6,866 nt of DNA, from NCBI GenBank assembly GCA_041485845.1, contig JBGPKH010000502.1:1-6866 (forward strand), written 5' to 3'. This stretch comes from OMOG01 sp041485845. GTDB taxonomy: Bacteria > Acidobacteriota > Terriglobia > Bryobacterales > Bryobacteraceae. A model generated the notes under the pieces. The model ran no database searches, was not told where the DNA came from, and saw only the letters and a program-made list of their open reading frames with translations. Below are positions 1-4,388 of the stretch, one piece after another; position 1 is the first letter of the stretch; each line of letters starts with the position of its first letter. Made by a program: the position numbers and the translations under genes.

Positions 1-235
1 CTCCGGCAGGGGTTACGGTTAGCCAGCCCGCTGGCGACGACCAGACGTCGACCGCCATCACCGTGGAGCTGAGAACCGTAGCCGGCAATGTAGCTTTCAG
101 CGTCTGCGCCTTGGGATACGTCCCGCTGTTGTACAGATAGGTGAACGTCAGCGCAGTTTTGTCCACCGTAGGAGCTTGTGCAAAGGCCGACCAGCTACCG
201 GCCAACAGATACGCGAGCAATACCGTTCTTTTCAT
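1..235 (-). CDS. Secreted BACON-like repeat protein, N-terminal fragment (runs off the left edge)
   Basis: Reading the minus strand from the ATG at 235 gives 78 codons without a stop up to the window edge. The start is supported by a good ribosome-binding site (TAAGGAAA, core at 242-247) six bases upstream. Residues 1-19 form a classical Sec signal peptide: MKRT, a hydrophobic stretch (VLLAYLLAG), then an A-F-A cleavage motif before QAPTV. The mature part begins with a 'KTALTFTYLYNSGTYPKAQTLKA' type of strand pattern and reaches 'VWSSPAGWLTVTPAG' at residues 64-78. Leu-x-Phe near the start, an x-Q-T-L middle strand and a W-L-x-V-x-P end are typical of BACON domains, immunoglobulin-like modules found in secreted proteins of Bacteroidota and of Solibacter-type Acidobacteriota, where they are often repeated. 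Function beyond an exported, probably carbohydrate- or surface-binding module cannot be given because the rest is missing. It is separated from the upstream helicase gene by 322 bp, so it may have its own promoter, though I could not identify one. Confidence 0.75.
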   Translation of the reverse strand, partial: MKRTVLLAYLLAGSWSAFAQAPTVDKTALTFTYLYNSGTYPKAQTLKATLPATVLSSTVMAVDVWSSPAGWLTVTPAG

Positions 236-241
236 CGCCGT

Positions 242-247
242 TTCCTT
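242..247 (-). promoter_or_regulatory. Ribosome-binding site of the BACON-like gene
   Basis: The minus strand reads TAAGGAAACGGCG directly before the ATG at 235. The AAGGAA core lies six bases from the start codon, which fits a Shine-Dalgarno site and decides this start. Confidence 0.6.
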
Positions 248-394
248 ACAGCTCATCTATCGGATGGGCGGCGGAAAAACTTGAGGGGGAGGCCCGCAAA
301 CTACCAGGCGGGGGACGCGGCGCTTGTCGGGTCTCTGAAGAAGGTGGCTGGGAACCAGGAAAGATCGGTAGCAGGTTTGGGGGAAGGAGTCGGT

Positions 395-410
395 TGCCGG
401 ATCTCCGGCA
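395..410. repeat. Small perfect inverted repeat (possible hairpin)
   Basis: TGCCGG, loop ATCT, CCGGCA form a perfect 6-bp stem with a four-base loop in the gap between the helicase and BACON-like genes. The stem is GC-rich, but no T-run follows it on either strand, so its role (weak terminator, mRNA end protection, or nothing) is open. Confidence 0.35.
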
Positions 411-557
411 GCGCAACTATGGAAACAAGCCGAAACCGCGCCACCCGCCAGGGTTCATTGTGCATGTCACCCATCAGATCGGCCGGCTGGCGAAAAACTT
501 TAGAAGTCCTTTCGGAAATGTGGCGCTTCCCGCCAACCAGAGCCGCGACCGTGACTG

Positions 558-3473
558 TTAGAAGAACTCCTTCTTGGGCGCCTTCACCGGTCTCTTCGCC
601 GGCGTCTTGGCGGCCGCCTTGGTCCGCTTGGCGGCGGGCTTCTTGCGCGCCACCCCCAATGACGTTTCTAGCACCTGCTCCAGCAGTTGCTTCTCCGCCG
701 GTAGAATCGCCTTCTGAAACTCCGCCGGACGACGGCTAGCCAGATCGCGCATCTGCCGCAGCCATAACAGCGATTCCCGGGCCGGGTGCGCGCCCACACG
801 GTCCAGCAGCTCGAGCGTCTTGTCGAAATCGGGAATACTGCGATAGCAGCGCAGAGCGTCTGCCGCGCTGCCGGCCTGGAGGTACCCCGCGGCCGCTTTC
901 TCCAGATCGCCGACTCCTTCCAGACACTCCGCCACGAGCTTCGGGTCGGCGCCGGCCAATTCGCTGAGAATCGGCAGCGCCAGCGCGTGGGCTCCCGCCT
1001 TCATCAGTGCCCGGACCGCCCTCTCGCGCAGACGTGCCGTGCGCGCCTGCGCCTCCAGCGGGACGAATAGCGAGTACATCGCAGGCAGCATTTGCACCAC
1101 CAGCGCCGGCGCGCGGTCGGCCTCGTCCTCGATCGCCTGAAGCCACGCCGCGCTCCGCGGTTGCAGCTCCTGGAGCAGCCACGGTTCCATGTCCTTGCGG
1201 TAACGGCCCAGGGCCGAGGCAAACTGCATCGCTCCGGTCAGTTTATCCGTGCTGGAATCGCGCTCATAATGCCCAATACTAATGATGAGGTGCGCGAGGC
1301 CGTACCGTCCCGATGCCTCCGCGCTGCGCGCCGCCTCTCCGTACAAGTCCATGCGCCCCATCTCCGAGGGAAGCCCCACTTTGCGAAATGCCAGCGTGAA
1401 CGCCACCTGGCAGAGCGTCATGTGCGCCGAAATGCGCGCCGCCGGATCCGCCACTGAGAACTTACTCCCCAGTTCGCCCAGCAGCGCGATGGCCTGCCGG
1501 GCCCGCGACCATGCCAGCGCCGGCTTGACGCCCAGGAACTGGCGCGCATCGCTCTCACACAGACGGACCCGCTCCTCGGGATCGAGCGCCTCCTCCTCCA
1601 GGGTCTTCAGCAACACCGCGGGGACCACCGGGTAGGCGCGGTCCGAACCGAAGGAGAGCATATTCTGGGAGTGGCTCAGAATGCGATCGTTGGGGTTGAC
1701 GTCCACCCAGTACAAACGCTCTGACGGCCGGCTCAGCGCCACGCGCAACTGGTCGATGGCCAGGCGCTTGCTGAGATCGTCCAACTCCAGGCCACGCCCC
1801 CGTTCGCGATTCTGCAACACCCGGTCCAGCCATCTCCCGGCATCCAGGATACAGACCGATTGGAAGTCCAGTCCCTTGGCCTCGAAGGTGGTGAGCACGC
1901 GGTCGCGCAGACGTTCGGGCACGTACGCCGGCGCCTCCTCCCCCATGGCGATGAGGGCCAGGCCCTCGCGCTCCGAAAAAACCTCCAGCAGCTCGTCCAG
2001 CTCGGGTCCCTGCGTGGCGCTACAGAGAATCACCTGGTCGCCGGCGTTGTCGTCGATCTCCGCTACGCCGATGCCCCCCGGGCGCTCCTGTTTGGCGATG
2101 GCGCCGTAGAGATCCCAGATCCGGTTTACCAGCGTGGCAATCCGCTTGGGGCTGCGCAGGTTGGTCTGGAGCTTGAACTCCACGGGAGACGAGAGACGGA
2201 AGTGAATCAAGTCCTGGAACCAACCCCATTCGAAGTCGGTCGGGCGGACGGTCTGGGCCTCGTCTCCGGCCACCAGCAGATTGAGAAGCGGCCCCGAGGC
2301 CGACACTGCCGCCGCCAGTTCGACCGCCACCAGCGCCTCGATGGGCGTCAGGTCCTGCACCTCGTCGATGGCCATGCAATCGAAGTCCGCGAATTGGCCG
2401 GCCCCATGCGCGCGAATCTTCTGGACCGCTTGCCACGCCAGGTCCAACTCCGGGAAGAAGCGCTGTTCCACGCTGCGAGCGTCGCGCCGGCGCAGGGTTT
2501 CGCTGACTTCGAGCGCCGCTTCGGCGGCCACACGCCCGATCGAGCGCTCCCGCAAATCGCGGTATTGCCGCGCCGAAATGCGCCGCTCCGGAAATCCCGG
2601 AAACCGCCCGATCGGGAACGGCATCATCGCGCCGAACAGGTGGGCGTGCATTTCGTCGTACAGTCCGGCCTTCTCGTTGGCCCATGGGCCGAGAATCGTG
2701 GTGGAGAAGCCCGAGACTTCCTTGACGAAAGCCGTGCGCGTTTGGCGAACCGCTTCGAACGGCGCGTCGCTTCCCAGCAGTTGCCTCAGGAACTGCGAGT
2801 ACGTCACCACGTGGAAGCGCTTGTAGGACGGCGCGAACTTGTCGAAGTGGTCCCGCGCCAGGGCTGCCAGCTCCGGCGAATAGGTGATATATAGGATGGA
2901 CTTCCGGCCCGCCATGTCCGCCGCGTGCCACAGGGCGGTGGTCTTGCCCGATCCCGGAAATCCTTTGATGATGCGGACCTTTTGGCGCGCCTCGGCAAAA
3001 CGCGCCTGGTCCTTGGTCCAGGGCGCCGGAACGTAATCTTCCTGGCGGAGCTCCTTCACTCCTATGGGGAGGTAGTGATCGGCGATGGATTGCGGATTCA
3101 GAGGACGGTGGTCGTCGTGATGGCGAATATCGCGCAGGAAGATCGAGCCTTCGGGCGCCGACTCGAATTCCGGACTGGCTTTCAGCGGCGCGGCGCCCCG
3201 CGGCGCCCACCAGGCGTAAAAGTGGTTGCCGTGGTTTCCGCCCAAAGGGGACCGCCGCCAGCCGCGGTTATCGCCCTGGGTCGGCTTGTAGTGCTGGCGG
3301 CGCAGGTCCACCAGCAAGCGTTGCAGCAGGAGCGCGGCCCTCCTGCCCACCGTGTTCCCGCGGTTCTCCTCCATTTTTTCCAGGAACTCCTGGTGACAGA
3401 AGAGGGGATTCCCCTCGCGGGTTGGTGCGAAGTCCTGGTAGAACGAGGTCTGCTGATCGGTACGGCGTGCCAT
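558..3473 (-). CDS. UvrD/Rep-family (SF1A) helicase with RelE-like N-terminal domain, TPR-like C-terminal region and basic tail
   Basis: Predicted ATP-dependent DNA (or RNA) translocase of 971 residues, counted from the ATG at 3473. All superfamily 1 motifs are visible: a Q-like motif WTKDQ (152-156), Walker A GFPGSGKT (171-178), Walker B DEVQD (370-374), motif III GDEAQ (403-407), motif IV TNLRSP (437-442), motif V TTFEAKGLDF (528-537) and motif VI QLRVALSR (575-582). The motor therefore looks intact. Only about 85 residues separate motifs IV and V, too few for the 2B subdomain of UvrD/PcrA. Residues 9-137 precede the motor; FYAWWAP (85-91) and IRHHDDH (116-122) recall the end of RelE/HigB-like domains fused to some bacterial helicases (inference). 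Residues about 620-940 are helical, with TPR/solenoid-like repeats at 844-892. The last 28 residues are Lys/Ala/Pro-rich. A GTG at 3512 would add 13 residues; neither start has a strong ribosome-binding site, and I prefer the ATG. It seems monocistronic. Biological role unknown. Confidence 0.85.
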   Translation of the reverse strand: MARRTDQQTSFYQDFAPTREGNPLFCHQEFLEKMEENRGNTVGRRAALLLQRLLVDLRRQHYKPTQGDNRGWRRSPLGGNHGNHFYAWWAPRGAAPLKASPEFESAPEGSIFLRDIRHHDDHRPLNPQSIADHYLPIGVKELRQEDYVPAPWTKDQARFAEARQKVRIIKGFPGSGKTTALWHAADMAGRKSILYITYSPELAALARDHFDKFAPSYKRFHVVTYSQFLRQLLGSDAPFEAVRQTRTAFVKEVSGFSTTILGPWANEKAGLYDEMHAHLFGAMMPFPIGRFPGFPERRISARQYRDLRERSIGRVAAEAALEVSETLRRRDARSVEQRFFPELDLAWQAVQKIRAHGAGQFADFDCMAIDEVQDLTPIEALVAVELAAAVSASGPLLNLLVAGDEAQTVRPTDFEWGWFQDLIHFRLSSPVEFKLQTNLRSPKRIATLVNRIWDLYGAIAKQERPGGIGVAEIDDNAGDQVILCSATQGPELDELLEVFSEREGLALIAMGEEAPAYVPERLRDRVLTTFEAKGLDFQSVCILDAGRWLDRVLQNRERGRGLELDDLSKRLAIDQLRVALSRPSERLYWVDVNPNDRILSHSQNMLSFGSDRAYPVVPAVLLKTLEEEALDPEERVRLCESDARQFLGVKPALAWSRARQAIALLGELGSKFSVADPAARISAHMTLCQVAFTLAFRKVGLPSEMGRMDLYGEAARSAEASGRYGLAHLIISIGHYERDSSTDKLTGAMQFASALGRYRKDMEPWLLQELQPRSAAWLQAIEDEADRAPALVVQMLPAMYSLFVPLEAQARTARLRERAVRALMKAGAHALALPILSELAGADPKLVAECLEGVGDLEKAAAGYLQAGSAADALRCYRSIPDFDKTLELLDRVGAHPARESLLWLRQMRDLASRRPAEFQKAILPAEKQLLEQVLETSLGVARKKPAAKRTKAAAKTPAKRPVKAPKKEFF

Positions 3474-3484
3474 GAGCGGAAACT

Positions 3485-3700
3485 TCAGTCTGGCACATTT
3501 CGGTGCGGCCACGCTGTTGGAGCTGCCGGAACTCGTTTGCCGCCGATTCCCACAAGCCGCGCGGCTGGCACGCTGGCGAGGTCGAAGCGCGCGCCGGTGT
3601 AGGCCGGGGCGATCGCCAGCGCCGCCTTGAACAGTTCCTCAGCGTCCGCGAGCTGGGATGCGGTGAACAGCGCCACGCCCAGTTCGGTCGCGGCGATGGC
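3485..3700 (-). pseudogene. Remnant of a tetratricopeptide-repeat gene
   Basis: In one minus-strand frame the bases from 3700 to about 3575 encode a sequence containing TELGVALFTASQLADAEELF, then KAALAIAPAYTGARFDLA. This fits one TPR unit: Leu-Gly near the start, an x-A-E-x-x-F second helix, A-L-x-I-x-P at the turn, then the first helix of a next unit. Codons are strongly GC-ending, as in real genes here. The frame is closed upstream by TAG at 3701-3703, next to the hairpin element; there is no ATG, only a GTG at 3676 without a ribosome-binding site. After residue A34 the TPR pattern stops, and the frame runs on to a TGA at 3485-3487, 11 bases before the helicase ATG. I read it as a truncated relic of a larger TPR gene. 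The alternative is a real small protein of 63-72 residues translated ahead of the helicase, which I consider less likely. Confidence 0.45.
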
Positions 3701-3723
3701 CTATCACGCGGGGCGAAGAAAGG

Positions 3724-3760
3724 AGGACAGGCCGGGAGGACAGGCCGGGAGGCCTGTCCT
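3724..3760. repeat. Compound repeat: two tandem 13-bp units plus an inverted copy (REP-like palindrome)
   Basis: The unit AGGACAGGCCGGG occurs twice in tandem (3724-3736 and 3737-3749). It is followed by the reverse complement of its first ten bases, GGCCTGTCCT, at 3751-3760. Either unit can pair with the inverted arm. The element begins seven bases past the stop codon of the small outer-membrane protein. From memory, palindromes of this GGACAGGCC...GGCCTGTCC kind are scattered between genes in Acidobacteriota genomes, so this is probably one member of a dispersed intergenic family; only one copy is in this window. Confidence 0.7.
3737..3760 (-). terminator. Strong hairpin after the receptor/OMP operon, probable terminator
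   Basis: AGGACAGGCC (3737-3746) and GGCCTGTCCT (3751-3760) make a perfect 10-bp stem with a four-base loop, starting six bases after the TAA of the small beta-barrel gene. On the minus strand the stem is followed by a second half-unit and then CCTTTCTT, a pyrimidine-rich rather than pure T stretch. The position fits transcription termination or 3'-end protection of the mRNA. A classic U-tract is lacking, so efficiency is uncertain. Confidence 0.5.
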
Positions 3761-3766
3761 ACTTTG

Positions 3767-4372
3767 TTACCTTGCTCCGAAGCGGAAGACGGGGCCGGCA
3801 CTGAAGCGGAAATTGGCTTGCTTGGTTTTGTTGAAGTCGGTCATGTAGATGCCCGGCTCCACGCGGATGGCTAGCAGTTTGCTCACGCTGTAATCCACGG
3901 GGACCGCGATCATCATGGCAAACTTGGTCTGGTTGAATCCGCTGTAGCCCGCGGCGGTGAGCGCCTGAATCTGCGGCACCGTCGTGGCAGAGGCCAAGTT
4001 GACTTGGGCGAAGGCGCCGCCGATCAGCACTTTTACGCCGGCCTGGGCTTTCGCCTTGTCTACAAAGCGGAGTTGCGGCCCGAACAGGTAACTGTACTCT
4101 TTGGCGTGCGGACCAGGCGCGCTGACCTCCTTGGCGATGTCGCCGAATACCGCCGAGATCTCACCCCCGAATCCCAACCATCGCGTGACATAGGCGGTGG
4201 GGGAACCGACCCAGCCGTGCATGTTGGCCTTGGGTAACGGCGCCTCCGGATTGGCCTTGGTATAGACATACCCGCCGTACAGTTCGACCGTGTTGTTCTG
4301 CGCCGGAAGCTGCTGGACAGCAGCCAGGACACAGCACGCGCCCGCGAGAATGAATCGCTTGCGAATCGTCAT
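3767..4372 (-). CDS. Small outer-membrane beta-barrel protein (OmpA-like/OMP_b-brl type)
   Basis: A 201-residue exported protein, counted from the ATG at 4372. Residues 1-25 look like a Sec signal peptide: basic start TIRKRF, hydrophobic ILAGACCVLAAV, then LPAQ before NNTVELYGGYVY. The mature part alternates aromatic and hydrophobic residues with polar ones in about eight strands, for example VELYGGYVYTK, YVTRWLGFGGEISAVFG, YSYLFGPQLRFV, VKVLIGGAFAQVN, KFAMMIAVPVDYSVS, LAIRVEPGIYMTDF and FRFSAGPVFRFGAR, with short turns. This fits an eight-stranded OmpA/OmpW-like barrel, and the length is typical. No enzymatic motif is seen. The gene starts 16 nt after the TonB receptor stop and has GGAG (4381-4384) eight bases upstream, so it is probably cotranscribed with the receptor. 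A TTG at 4375, in frame, is a possible but weaker start. The barrel assignment is firm in style; substrate or role is unknown. Confidence 0.75.
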   Translation of the reverse strand: MTIRKRFILAGACCVLAAVQQLPAQNNTVELYGGYVYTKANPEAPLPKANMHGWVGSPTAYVTRWLGFGGEISAVFGDIAKEVSAPGPHAKEYSYLFGPQLRFVDKAKAQAGVKVLIGGAFAQVNLASATTVPQIQALTAAGYSGFNQTKFAMMIAVPVDYSVSKLLAIRVEPGIYMTDFNKTKQANFRFSAGPVFRFGAR

Positions 4373-4380
4373 CAAAGAAT

Positions 4381-4384
4381 CTCC
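4381..4384 (-). promoter_or_regulatory. Ribosome-binding site of the small beta-barrel gene
   Basis: The minus strand reads TGAGGTAGGAGATTCTTTG before the ATG at 4372. GGAG lies eight bases from the ATG (five from the alternative TTG) and directly behind the receptor stop codon (4389-4391), which supports coupled expression of the two genes. Confidence 0.6.
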
Positions 4385-4388
4385 TACC

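Larger units (their letters stand above)
236..557. other. Intergenic gap of 322 bp, no gene seen
   Basis: This stretch separates the helicase stop codon from the BACON-like gene. Open frames across it on either strand show no family-like sequence. Two small inverted repeats are present. One, at 521-535 (TGGCG, five-base loop, CGCCA), lies 23 bases past the helicase stop; on the minus strand it is followed some 20 bases later by a run of five T (forward AAAAA at 493-497). The other is at 395-410 (TGCCGG, loop ATCT, CCGGCA). Neither has a T-run directly after the stem, so neither is a convincing intrinsic terminator. No clear -35/-10 pair for the left gene was found; GATAGAT at about 255-261 on the minus strand is the nearest -10-like string and lacks a good -35 partner. 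Confidence 0.5.

Noticed and set aside
491..535. Intrinsic terminator after the helicase
   Set aside because: The 5-bp hairpin at 521-535 and the T-run at 493-497 are about 20 bases apart. A second short stem next to the T-run has only four A/T-rich pairs, so the structure is too weak to call.
178..561. Plus-strand frames covering the left gap (127 and 187 codons)
   Set aside because: They begin inside the BACON-like gene on the opposite strand, have no ribosome-binding site and no recognisable sequence, and the longer one runs into the helicase gene.
1860..2894. Plus-strand open frame of 344 codons opposite the helicase
   Set aside because: It is antisense to conserved helicase motifs, its composition is skewed to Arg/His/Gln, and no domain is recognisable. 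It is a shadow frame.
3473..3766. Toxin-antitoxin operon, with the short upstream frame as antitoxin to the RelE-like domain
   Set aside because: The short frame has a TPR-like pattern, not an antitoxin one, has no start signal, and looks truncated. There is no evidence for an antitoxin.
4321..4350. Lipoprotein signal in the small barrel protein (two adjacent cysteines in the leader)
   Set aside because: The residues before the cysteines (A-G-A-C-C) lack Leu/Val/Ile at the -3 position of a lipobox, and a good signal peptidase I site follows after LPAQ.
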